DNA from: Ctena decussata
Taxonomy: Eukaryota; Mollusca; Bivalvia; Lucinida; Lucinidae
Assembly: GCA_963989385.1 (NCBI GenBank)
Contig: OZ022501.1
Span: 86,164,979-86,228,978, forward strand
DNA: 64,000 bases
Reading direction: 5' to 3'
The position numbers were made by a program, and so were the translations under genes. Shown here one piece after another: positions 34,681-46,000 of the stretch (position 1 is the first letter of the stretch; each line of letters starts with the position of its first letter). The notes under the pieces are model-generated. The model saw only the letters and a program-made list of their open reading frames with translations, was not told the origin of the DNA and did no database searches.

Positions 34681-34770
34681 CGCCTCGCCAATGACAAAAG
34701 CGTTCCGACGTCCTTGGTAGTGGTCACGGTGTTCTAAAATGCCAAAAAACTGACCCCAGGTATCTGTGTT
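34680..34770. repeat. Dispersed repeat, inverted relative of 26630
   Basis: ggtagtggtcacggtgttct / ctgaccccaggtatctgtgt is the reverse complement of the 26630-26690 segment. Confidence 0.5.
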
Positions 34771-35236
34771 TGTTAGTGCTATCGAGAAGTAGTGTGTATG
34801 CTTTCCTGCATGTCTTCCAATTTGCATGACCATTTGGTTTGTTTATAACAAGCGTTGCACTTGGGGAGATACATGTATAAAGATGGCTTTGATGGAGACA
34901 CTTAAACGCTAGTGACGAGAACAGTTGAAATTTCCAAAAATATATCATGAGCCACGTGAGCCACCTCATTAGGATTTATGCTGTTTGCCCTCCAGTAATT
35001 GAATTCTGAAAATGATATAGCTTGGATAAAACGGTTGTTGAAAATTTGCAGACGTAAAGTTCTGTCGTCTGGTTTTTGGCGCGCCTATGTTGGAGAGCGA
35101 CGCATTATTAATTTTCTTATGTCCCATTCTTATGGCGTTTTTTAATCTTTACAACATATGGCTATGGTTAAATTAGTTGTTTATATCAGGCAAATTTTCA
35201 CAATCGACATTTCTTTCTATAAAAAATAAAATGAAT

Positions 35237-35501
35237 AAATAATAATAATAATAGTAATAATAATAATCACTATTTCTTGTTTCTGGCTGAATGTACGAAA
35301 GAGTTTGCATTTTTACAAAATCTGGACATCATTTGCCATAAAACAGGAAGGTACGCTCTTCTCAATGTATTGATCTACTTCAGATACATGCATTTTTCAA
35401 TATAAAAATATCCCTTTTTTTTAATTTTTCGTTTTTGTGCAGCAAATAAACCTTTGAAACACTTTTTAATCAGTATGTCAACCTTCTTTTGAATTCTAAA
35501 C

Positions 35502-35531
<30 letters not shown>
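35237..35531. repeat. Two microsatellites
   Basis: (aat)n at 35237-35268 and (ga)n at 35507-35531. The sequence between is unremarkable. Confidence 0.85.
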
Positions 35532-35535
<4 letters not shown>

Positions 35536-35674
35536 GTCTGCTAACTTTGTTAAATTTGTATGGCTTTATTCAGATTTTTTTTATTTATCACCAATCACCA
35601 CCTTGATAGATACTTTTTATTCCAGACGATGACGTTAGATTCGTATGTCCAGCAAACATGCATGTACTTTTTCA

Positions 35675-36690
35675 CTAAGGCAAGCATCTTTACTTCCAAT
35701 CTTATTTTTGATGGTGTTAATATTGATTTTGTAAGAACCCATAAGCATCTCGGAATAACTTTTAGTGAAAATGGAAAATGGCAAACTCATATTGATAATA
35801 TTCTGAGAAAACTTAAATATAGCTTAAGTAGAAGTGCATTAAATCAGATTTATATGTCATATGTTAGACCAATTTTAGAATATGATTTCTTTATACATAA
35901 CTGACATTATACCACAATAGTTGGTGATTTTACTAACTATAATCTGCGTAACAGAGACAATATACATGTAAATATTATTCCCGCAAGGACAACTATTTTC
36001 GGTCAATCTTGTGTTCTTTCGTCTATTGCTGCTTGGAATGCTCTTGATTTACAATATCGAAATTGCGAAAGTTATGGTTCCTTTTGTTACAAATTGAAAA
36101 AAGAAATTTATTCTTCGAGGAAAGTACAAGTTACTTTCTTAAGAGACCTCGTAAATTTTCAATTCTCCATTGTAGGCTTCGAAATAAGTGTAGTAACTTA
36201 AACGATAATCTTTTCCATAACCATCTTAGAGACCAGGGGCGTAGCTAGGGGCAATTACACAGTACGCACAATCATGTTTTATACTCATTAAGGGCAATAA
36301 TGGGGGTTAAGCCGCAAAGATATTACAAATTTTCTTGTCTGTTGGCAGTTAGTATTAAAATTATGCCCAAATTAACAACATTTCAGCATGAAAATACGCA
36401 GGTGTATATTGAATTTTTGTCAATTTGACAAAATTTCAATACGCACCTGCGTATTTGCGTATAGGTAGCTACGCCCTTGGAGACAGTCCGTTATGTGAGT
36501 GTCTAGAAGAATCTGAAGATGCTGAACATTATACATTTAAATGCCAAAGATACAATGCTCAGAGAGTTATTTTATTTCATCGGAGTCTTCACTTTTCGCT
36601 TAACCTATATTTGAATTTAGTTGACTTTATTGAGAGAAAAGTGAGGGCTCCTGTCTGTTGGCGTGGATGCGTGGGCTGGTCAGGGTAGTT
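35675..36690 (+). pseudogene. Decayed LINE RT C-terminal fragment
   Basis: First frame (to stop 35902-35904): RTHKHLGITFSENGKWQTHI and NQIYMSYVRPILEY, the thumb region of the same kind as 3165-4408. After frameshifts, FTNYNLRNRDN and SSIAAWNALD appear near 35930-36050, then LHCRLRNKCSNLNDNLF near 36160. The Cys-His end SPLCECLEESEDAEHYTF follows only after a 246-bp MITE (36234-36479). The catalytic blocks are missing. Not functional. Confidence 0.85.
36234..36479. mobile_element. hAT-like MITE with 5-bp TSD, nested in LINE
   Basis: Ends CAGGGGCGTAGCTA and TAGCTACGCCCTTG (one mismatch). Direct GAGAC on both sides (36229-36233, 36480-36484). Removing the element with one GAGAC makes the LINE frame continuous across the site (HNHLRD followed by SPLCEC), which proves a simple insertion. 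Confidence 0.9.
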
Positions 36691-37010
36691 GCTATTCGCA
36701 CGAGCACTTTGGTTCATCTCTGCTCGATGCAGCACATTTATTTATTTATCTATTTTATACTTATCTATTTTGTGATTGATTATATTTCATTCCATGTCTT
36801 ATCAATTGTTTGACTATTTACAAGATAATTGGTAATTTATTTATTTATGAATTTTGTATTTATGTAAAATATTGCAGTTTCATATGGTTGATCTAGTTTG
36901 TGCCATATTGGCTTTTTGTATATATGTACCATATTTTAGGGGAAGGGCTGTAACTAATGTTGTGATAACTTGTAGCCCGACCCCGTTGTTTATACTATAT
37001 TTGGGTACAA
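36691..37010 (+). mobile_element. LINE 3' UTR remnant
   Basis: Follows the Cys-His region with tttatttatttatctatt runs, then gggctgtaactaatgttgtg and agcccgaccccgttgtttat, a layout I associate with molluscan LINE 3' ends. The end point is not sharp. Confidence 0.5.
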
Positions 37011-37537
37011 AGACAATCTGAACATACTTGTTACTTTAAATTTTAGCCCACGTATTTCCCTATAGCGTTTCTTTTTCACCAGCCAGTATAAACTTCATAA
37101 ACTGAATTTGGTTGACTATACAGAACCTACTAAACTTTACGCCTCGTTCTATTTATTTCCCAGCATGTCGAATATTATTGAAAGGAATAAGGTATTCGAG
37201 ATCTATATAGATACGAGCGTGAAACACACACAAAGACACCTTTCGAAATCTTGATTGTCTTGACCTATAAATTGACCTTAATCGTACGGTGTAGAATTTC
37301 GAAATGAAAATTACCTATTATTTATCAAATACTTTGTGTGACGATGTAAATTTGCCTGGGAGAGCATGATTGATTACTAGTTTTGTATAGGGTTCCCACC
37401 GTGAGAGCAAACATGTCAAAATCATCGCCTTTGACTGCGTTGTAAGCCCACATTTGTCCTTGAGATAGTTCAAGGTTTTTTTAATTTATAAATCTGTTTT
37501 AGACATACGCTGTTTTCGGGTGCACCGTATGCATGAC
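37011..37537. other. No recognisable feature
   Basis: No gene or clear repeat is seen. Confidence 0.5.
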
Positions 37538-37777
37538 TGAACCGCGACACGAGAAAACCAACAAAGTGGCCGTGTGCCCAGCACAAACTCATATCAGCCT
37601 GGGCATCCGCCCAGTGAAACAAGACTCTTCACGAAGCACTTAAAGGGTAGCTAAGGGTCAAAGCTACCTCCATGCAGACAGCGAAAACCCTGATCGGACT
37701 GGGCGGATGCCCAGGCTGATCTTAGATTTCTACTGGGCGCACATGCCACTTTGTTGGGTTTCTCCTGTCTTTGCTCA
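37538..37777. mobile_element. Family A fold-back MITE, diverged
   Basis: Left tgaaccgcgacacgag, right tctcctgtctttgctca. The arms are those of the family (gcctgggcatccgcccagtg). The right arm reads acatgccact as in the gcatgtgc variant. Confidence 0.85.
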
Positions 37778-38036
37778 GGTTAGTCTGTTTGGTTTGATCT
37801 TCAAATTACAGTGTTTTGTGTCGATGCCGATAAATGCATGTTTACCTCAGATGTCCATATTTACAATCATAATGAGGCGTGTGATAGTTTATTTTTGTAG
37901 CCTTTGAAGAGCCTGGATCAAGTTTGTTTGCAGGCACAGCACGTTACAACACCTCGTCTCATACAAATTTGATGCCCCTTTCTTCGGAAATCCCTCGCCT
38001 AAATTTTCAAATGTCAGTAATCAAAATTAAACTTGT

Positions 38037-38936
38037 TTTTTATATGGTTGTGAAATGTGGTACAATATCACACAAACTATGATGAAACAGATAGAGGTGT
38101 TCCACCATTATTGCCTGAAAAAGATTCAATATCTTCCTAGCCATACACGATCCATAATGTGTAAAACACTTTTGGGGGTTGGATCCCTAGTAGGAGAAAT
38201 TGATAAAAGAAAATTGATGTTTTTCCATAAAATTACTTATCTACCAGAGTCAAGTTTAACAAAGAAAATTTTCTTAAGAAGACTGTTTATATTTTGTGAA
38301 AGAAGAGCTGTACAAAGTCATTTTATTCAGATGGGTTTTATTTCAGATCTTTATAAAATTTTAACCAAGTATAATTTAATAGAGTTCCTGAATAATTATA
38401 TGCAGAATATTTCACTTCCTATGAAAGTTTGTTGGAGACGAATTGTCTGTAGCTCTATTCATCAGTATGAAACGAAGCATGTTGAAGAATTAATGAGAAC
38501 TGATTCCGACTTTAGTCGATTTAGATATATTCATAAAAAATTAAGCATTTATCATCTTTGGAAAATTCCTGCTACAGTAGCAGAATTACAACTGATTCAT
38601 TATGTCATTAGATGCATTACACTGATTCCGCAAACACTGGATCAAGTGTGTTGCTATTGTAATTTTCATTTCACAGATTTATTGTTGCATGTTGTCACAT
38701 CATGTCAGCTTACTCTACATATTCGTGACAAGTTTTTAGAATACATTGTTGATTGTTTTCCGCCACACTTCAGTATTTATGTATGTGGTCTAGATAATGA
38801 AGAACTTCTTCATTTTTTACTTGGTAAAAGATCAAAAGAAACAGAAATATTGACTGATGAGGAGTATAGGACTTTAATGATCTTATCAGCAAACTATATT
38901 GTTTCTTGTTCAAAACAATTTTACAGTACTTAAATA
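38037..38936 (+). pseudogene. LINE ORF2 C-terminal domain
   Basis: The frame enters as LYGCEMWYNITQT and runs 292 codons from the ATG at 38055 to TAA at 38931-38933. Signature segments: IEVFHHYCLKKIQYLPSHT, GEIDKRKLMFFHKITYLP, a CWRRIVCSSIH stretch and a C-terminal CCYCNFHFTDLLLHVVTSC Cys-His cluster. This is the region downstream of the RT thumb in CR1/L2-type elements. RT catalytic blocks are absent, so it is a 5'-truncated copy; the surviving frame is intact. Confidence 0.88.
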
Positions 38937-39405
38937 TTAATACTACATTTTGTTCAGGACATATGCTTCCAAAATACCATGCCAGTCACGGACATTTCAT
39001 ATATAAAACTGAAAAGATATTGTTTAAGCATGTACAGTCAACTCTCGATGTCTCGAACACTGATATCTCTTATATTACTCTCTTATGTCGAGGAGTATAG
39101 TTTGGTCATTTTTTCCAATTTTATTGATGTTTCATCTCCTGCTGCATCAAACTGCTGATGTCTTGAAGTGGATTTTCTGGGAACAGAAAATTTACTTTGG
39201 GATATCGGTAGTTTGAGATTAACTTTGACTTGTCGAGGGATGGCTGTGATTGTAATTTGTGATTTTCTAATGCTCTTTGTTGTAGTGTGTTTGTAAGTAT
39301 TGGTAATTTTAGTCTACCTTGTTGTTATAGTGTTCTATATGTAATTGATTATATTTGTATAAATCTTGAAAAAGGAAATAAAGAATGATGATGATGATGA
39401 TGATG
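38037..39405 (+). mobile_element. 3' fragment of a second LINE family
   Basis: C-terminal ORF2 piece followed by a ~450-bp 3' UTR ending ggaaataaagaatgatgatg, that is an AATAAA signal and a (GAT)n tail at 39385-39405. The 5' break is near 38037. Confidence 0.85.
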
Positions 39406-40033
39406 CTTCAGTTCCATTCAAGTCCTCATCATTACAGATAGAAATTAATACACTGATGTGAAAAGCCGCTATTTGGCATCCTTTTTCGCTGTCTATGGAC
39501 ATTGTCAATGTCTGCTCAGGTGTTAAACGCACAAAAGTGAGCGGGGCTTTTATTTAAATGAAACTAATTAAGATTGCCTACATAACTAGCAGCCTTAGGT
39601 GAAATAATTGAAAAAATGAGAGAAAGAACTTTCAGTAACAGGCTTAATGCTTTCCTTAGATTAATATTGGAGGTTCAGTGGTTGACTGTCTTATTGCATG
39701 AAAATAAATTCAATAAACTTGTACATGTAGATAAGAAATTACAAAATTGGTGAATTAATTTGTTATTATGTTTTAAAAGGCAGCTTTAATAATGCTTAAT
39801 ATCAAAGTTATAAAAGGCTAAAACGCATGCATGATAATCATAGTTGAGTCTTACATGAACATATACGTATTCTTCACAAAACAAAACAAAAAGTCTAAAG
39901 GGTTCTTTTGCTAAATAATTACATGTATTTCACAGATTTACCATTGAAAGTTCTGAAAACAATAAATAATGGATGGCCAATCAATTTTACAGGCCAACAT
40001 GGAAAACTGGGTTCGAGGTTTTAAAACTTGAGA
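39406..40033. other. No recognisable feature
   Basis: AT-rich; no gene is seen. Confidence 0.5.
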
Positions 40034-40170
40034 ATAGTCTCAAACTCAAAATAAAGCGCACTAATTGGCTGCTTCCGAAACTCAAAATAAAGCGCACTAA
40101 TTGACTGCATCCGAGCATCTGCTCGGAATCAGACAATCAGTGTACTTTATTTTGAGTTTGAGACGGTACT
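40034..40170. mobile_element. Palindromic MITE
   Basis: ctcaaactcaaaataaagcg pairs with the cactttattttgagtttgag-type right arm around gcatccgagcatctgctcgg. The segment ctcaaaataaagcgcactaa is duplicated in the left arm (40050, 40080). Confidence 0.7.
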
Positions 40171-40342
40171 CAAGTTGAATAACCTCTGGGCCTGATCTAC
40201 ATTGATTGTGGCGTTTCTGGATTAAACATGCTTATGTCTCTACTCTAGAGCAATACCAGTATAAATACATGATAAAATATAAATACATGTTAAGCATTGA
40301 TATTGTGAAATGCCAGTTATTCATTGCACTCTCAATTCCATA

Positions 40343-40535
40343 TGAGCCGCGACACAACAAACAAAGAAAATGACTGTGCGCCCAGGGCAGACTCAGATCA
40401 GCCTGGGCATCCGCCCAGCCTGATTAGTCTTTGCTGTCCGCATGCAGCTATCATAGATCCTCAGCTACCCTTTAAGCGCGTAGCGAAGAATCTGATCAGA
40501 CTGGGCGGATGCTCAGGCTGATCTAAGTCTGTGCT
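40343..40535. mobile_element. Family A MITE, right end lost
   Basis: Left tgagccgcgacacaac is present, then the arms up to ctgatctaagtctgtgctat. The right TIR is replaced by aaaataaaataaaat. Confidence 0.85.
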
Positions 40536-41103
40536 ATAAAAATAAAATAAAATATCACCCTCTCTCTCCCCCTATCTCTCTCATTGTTTTAGAATCCAAA
40601 TCCTGAAGAACAAGTAATGGAATTGGCGTGGCGCTATGGTAAAACATTTTCCACTTTCTCCAAAATGCTGGTCGAATGAAGAGTTCCGACATCTCTTTAA
40701 AATAATCTGTGTTCCACCTGTCGGCGGAAAATCTAGTTACTGTATGCACGTGCTCAATGCAACGTGCTGCACATGCCCTCCGCATAATGTTCATATTCGC
40801 CATTTATTTTGTCCAGTCGTGCATGTTCACCGAGACCATAGTCCCTGGGTCCCGGGTTCGAATCCAAAGCAAATACATTAACTCGTGTGCATTGCGTTAT
40901 TCATGCACAAGTACGGTTTTGTCGGTTTGGTTGGCGAACGCCACCGCCGATTTACAGCGATAGTGCTTTCACAGACAGCAACCTTGATACTTTTTCTAAC
41001 TCAGGGCGCACTGGGCGCGGATACACTTTTCTATTGGATTCAAGATATTGGTCGTGAGGGTTGAGCCCAAAGCACACTGCACGAAATGTGCAACTCACTG
41101 AAG

Positions 41104-41170
41104 GAAACCACAACCAAATCGCATGGCCCAGTGGGCGGCCCACTCGGCCAGGCGGTTTGGTTATGGTTTC
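41104..41170. repeat. Inverted repeat
   Basis: aaaccacaaccaaatcgc pairs with gcggtttggttatggttt around gcccagtgggcggcccactc. Confidence 0.6.
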
Positions 41171-42672
41171 CGCGGCTTATTTATGGCGTCGTGTGAAAAG
41201 AGACCTTAACAGGTAAACTATGTATGTATGTACAGCAAACACATCAGTCAGCGCAGCTGCACAATGAAAATCACCAGTCTTTTTTTTGTTCTAGATTCGA
41301 TAGTGTTCAATAATGTTATATGCGGAAAGTAAAGCTTCTGATCAGACGGCGAATGCGCAGACAGATCTGAATCTTCTCTGTTCACATATGCCGTAATGTA
41401 CCTTTTCATGCGACGCCCTGAGAATTGCTGATGTTCCTTATCTCAAACAGACATGGGCGTTGCTTGACTAGTCCGACCAGACTTAATTGATGTTTTAAGT
41501 CAAAGAAAATAAACCGTGTTACTGAATGGGTACCTGCGATTTTTGTCACACTTTTACTAGTGTAAACACATTCGTTATACAAACCAAAGTGATTTAATAT
41601 AAAGAAATGATGTTGATATGAGGGTGCCTACCGGAAGTTGTTTATCTTTTGACTCCCAAATTGCGATTCGTGCCGATGTTTTTGTTGCGTCCCCTTTTTA
41701 GGGGTCCTTCAGAAATGTTCGAAATCAGTGACGCAACAAATATACATGTACTTTACAAAACTGCCACATTGTCGAAAGTCGCATGATGTGGCTCTTTAAT
41801 GTATCTAAATAAAACGCCCAAAATAATTTCGGGTGCGCTTTTAAAGTGGAAACTCGGCAGAGCTTCGTTTCCCACTTGAAAGGTAGACCCTCGGGTCGGG
41901 ATCTCCTCTATTTTAAAATGTTCCACGCCAGTCCGATCAGCAGATTATGAGATCCGCATAGTTTGAGTGACCCCGTTATTTACCAAAGGCGTTATAGTCC
42001 TTTTTTGCATTTAGGCATACATTGTAAATATTTTGCTGTAACTACCCTGCAGTCATGAATAGAGAATACCTGTCTTTATATCTAACTTTTGTGTCGAACA
42101 TTCAATTCAAAATAGATGTATTTGCATTTTAATGGCATATCAATGAATCAAATTTCACTGATTAATAAAACCCTTTCAAAATATCACTGAAAGAAGAATG
42201 AAATTGGTGTGCTTATCAATGGTTATAAATTTTATATGAGTTTGTATACATGTATGTATATCAATTTAGAAGAGTTCATTCTTACAGAAGGTGAGAATTT
42301 GAAACGCCCATGCTCCAATATACATCGCAACATTTTCAATCAACCAAACTTACCTATTGTTTTTCAGAAACTTCATGACAGCAGTCAAACGTACGAATTA
42401 AAGGACTGGGCATAAAGGGGAATATATTATGGCCTCACCAACATTTTCTTCCTACCTTTTCACCATGTTAGTATCGTCCAAACTGAAATCTGGCAGATGA
42501 GCAAGCTCAACAGGCGGCAAGATCTTGTGAAAAGCAAACAGCCATGACATGAAAACTGTCCCATACAGTATACACGAAGACCCAGAACAACCTGTGGATC
42601 TGCGCAGACTGTGCAAAAGTTTTTAACGTTTGATGTAAAGCTGCACTGGATACGCACACAGGTCTTTTTGTG
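41171..42672. other. No gene; small hairpins only
   Basis: A family D remnant is at 41335-41402 (ctgatcagacggcgaatgcg...ctctgttcacat) and an inverted cgggtgcgctttt / gaaactcgg..cgtttccc segment at 41828-41905. No coding support. Confidence 0.45.
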
Positions 42673-42732
42673 AAACAGAGAAGGTTCTGATCAGACTGCG
42701 TGGATACGCAGTCTGATCAGAACCATCGCTGT
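42673..42732. repeat. Family D hairpin, perfect palindrome
   Basis: aaacagagaaggttctgatc...gatcagaaccatcgctgttt. The inner 40 bp (gttctgatcagactgcgt and its exact complement) are a perfect palindrome. It lies about 100 bp upstream of the gene B TATA box. Confidence 0.85.
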
Positions 42733-42830
42733 TTCTACATGGCAGAAAGCTCTTTATCTAATACTAGGGCTTAACGATAGTTCGAACATAAAATCGTATA
42801 AGTTGACTAACCACTTTAAAATCACCTTCA

Positions 42831-42841
42831 AATATATATAA
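42831..42841 (+). promoter_or_regulatory. TATA box of gene B
   Basis: aatatatataa lies about 120 bp before the ATG at 42958. A start site 25-30 bp downstream (about 42866) would give a ~90-nt 5' UTR. Inferred from sequence and position only. Confidence 0.45.
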
Positions 42842-42957
42842 CAGGTCACACCGACTGCGAACCACAGTGCAGCAAAAAAGCCTCAAAGTGCAAGGTTGTT
42901 TGCTTTTGCATAGTAATTGCGATCTGCAGACTTTATATATTTGGAGAAATCTTCATC

Positions 42958-43020
42958 ATGGGCCGACTTACTATCGCTTTGGTTTTGTTTGTCGGTATCG
43001 GAATCGCTGCTGCTTTTCCG
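42958..43020 (+). CDS. Gene B exon 1 (signal peptide)
   Basis: ATG in TCATCATGG context, 21 codons beginning MGRLTIALVLFVGIGI and ending in Ala-Ala-Ala-Phe-Pro. Donor CCG|GTAGGT in phase 0. A likely signal peptidase site is at the AAA-F region. Compare the gene A leader at 7770-7835. Confidence 0.7.
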
Positions 43021-46000
43021 GTAGGTTTCTATATTTTCTGATTATGTTTTTTTTTTAAATCTTATTTGTAATAATCTGTGCGTGTGCTTCTTTGGTATTC
43101 TTAAATTGTTTTAAACTGATGATTGTAATTTGTACTTGCTTGGTGCCATCGCAGGCAAATATTCCAACGTTACAAAATTCTTTCGAATAAAACTAGCTCT
43201 AGCAGTAAATTGTTGAGCAATAATTCACTGTATGGAAATCAGTTGTAAAGTAGATCATATCACGAGCGCGGAGCGCAGGTAATTTATCTTCTAGCAACTG
43301 ACCAACATACAGTGAATTGTTACTTAACAATTGAATATTAGAGTTGAAGTACTCATAAACACTGAAAATAAAGTATAATTTTCATTTTAATTCTCCCAAC
43401 CTTCCTGCCGGCGCGTTCATGATCCAACAAATATTTTTAACTGCATCACAGATAAAAACACATTTTAAAGACGTTTTCAGAAAGAAAAAAAAGACTTTAA
43501 GGTGGCACTACCCCAAAAAAAACTCATAGTGCAAAATAGGACAAAGTCATTGCACTGCCAATTTTCTCCTGGTCTAAATTTTCCAAATTGAGGCATGACA
43601 TTGAATAAACAGCATATTTACCCACCAGCAACAGCTGAAATGTTGCGGCTTGTGCGGCATATTTTGGACTTGTTGTACTTTCAGTTTTAACAGCCCAGGT
43701 TCGCAGTAAATTAATCTCGAAACTTTCAGTGCAACCCCCCACCCCCCATCTGTGCATTTTACAACCCAACAAAAATGCAGCAAAATTGTTTTTTAAATAA
43801 GCTCAAATTTTTATAATAATAAGTAAGCATAACTTTCAGAAACATATTTAATTTTGATAACAAAACCAATCAGAGGCCAGCAAATTGTCATTATACTACT
43901 AAAAGCTCTTCCCAAAAGAGGCGGAACTTGTATAATGAGCATTTGCGTTTTACTAGAGTGCAGCCTATTACACCGTCTAACGTCGAGGAACGCCATCAAA
44001 TGGTACAAAATATGCCAGTAATTGCCAGTGACGTTAGCAATTAAACTCATGATCTCCGAAACACGGAAACTTTACATTGCTGCTTTAATGTACTGTATAA
44101 GAATTAACTGTTAAAGGACATATTGGCGATGTTATGAATTCACGATTCTGAATAATTATTCTGGGAGTGATAAAAGCATAAAGCATACACGATATTTTTA
44201 TTTCAGAATGCCTTGATTTTTACGATGTTTGAAAAAAGAATATGCTAACTTTACCTGAATGGCAGTATTGCTTTCATTCTGGCATTTTTGTGTCTGTGAT
44301 AAAATAAAAACCTTATGCCAAACGTTATTTTGAAGTGCTTAATTTCTGTGTTTTACATTTCAACAATTCAATGTAGGTTTTCTATATTTCTTGTACATCT
44401 AACTCAGTCCAACCTTGATGGCTGCTATGCCTCAATTATAAACTTATTAATTAGGATCTTCAAAACGGCATAATGATAGCTGATTGCCCTAGCTCTAAAA
44501 TTCCACTTAGCGCTAGGATAAATGATTTTACAATAAATAAATAAATAAATAAAACAAGCATCTTCATTGCATGTAAAAGATTGACAACAAAATTGTATCT
44601 CTATAACACGCCTGGAAAACATTTTCAGCCATGGAATCGAAGATTTCCATTTAGAAGGGTTTTTTTTGGCCGTTTTCGACAGTTTTATGCTAATGCTATC
44701 ACATAACTCCTGATTTATAATATAGCAAAGCCATAAATTTCGGTTTGCTACCTTCCTGGAGTTTTGTGATAACTCCAACAGTTCTTCTGACTCAAAGCGC
44801 CGGGCCGGGTAGCGCAATCGGTAGGGCACCTGACTCGTAAGTCAGAGGTCCTGGGTTCAAATCCTGGTCTGGCCACATACTTTCGTTTCTCCTTCCGCTG
44901 ATTCAAGAAGGGCAGTTGTCAGTTACTGGCGAAAGTATGTGCACTTAGTACTGGTTAACCGCTTAGGAGGTCTAAGCCTGCCCAGGAATTGTGTGGTTAG
45001 GTTATCTGACCGTCCCGACATGACCTTAGTTGTTTACTGTGGACGTTAAGCATCAAATCAACCAACCAAATCTAACTCAAAGCAAACATTGTTCACAAAC
45101 ATGCATACGTAATTGAGCCGCGACACGACAAAACCAAAAAAGTGGCATGAACGCCCAGCGAAGACTCAGATCAGCCTGGACATCAGAGTCTTTGCTTTGC
45201 GAAGGTTCTAAGTTAGCCCCATGCATGGGCAGCAAAGACTCTGATCAGACAGGGCGAATGTTCAGGCTGACTTGAGTCTTCGTTGTCCACTAATGCAACT
45301 TTGTTGGTTTTCTCGTGTCGCAGCTGATAATGATTTTCTACTTACAACTTTTAAGAGTGAGATATGCAAAACAAAGTATACTTGCTGGTTTATTTAAACG
45401 CCTATTAAAATAACCAAAGATGAACCGTCATTGGAACGTTTTAACGGCTTGTGTATTCGCTTATTTACTCAAATTCATCGACTATTCTTGCATAGATATC
45501 TGTAAACATGTCTTTGTGAGATCATGTTCGAAAGGAGCAAATTCTATGTTTTAATATCATTATGGAATTCTCGTACAGTTCTAACATAGTTTTGGGCTTG
45601 CTTATTCAGATTCCAGGCAATAACTTGTTGACATACAGTCACATAACGTTAAGTTGCTACCCTTTGATGAGCATTTATTATTTTTTCACTCTAAATAGCG
45701 TCAAAACCATTCTCACATGCACTGGATCGCTGCTACGTGAATAAAAAAACACCGTCGACTTCGAACGATGCTTCTTCGTTTTTTTCCATATTTCCAACGG
45801 ACCTTTCTATATAGTTTAGCTTTCAGCATAATATTTTAAGTTTCGGTGACCTTTGGTGCTACAGTTAGTGAGGCCCGATGGTCGATTGGTTAACGCGACT
45901 CGGTTTTTGAGCAAAAGGTCGCCGACAGGTCGTGAGTTCGATCTAGGCCTTGACCATCCGACGACTGAGAAATTCTTTCTGTCAACACAGCAGTAAATGG

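Noticed and set aside
44803..44877. A tRNA-Thr (CGT) gene
   Set aside because: Head, body and tail match SINE copies at 14375 and 46236; no terminator-like T-run directly after the tRNA part.
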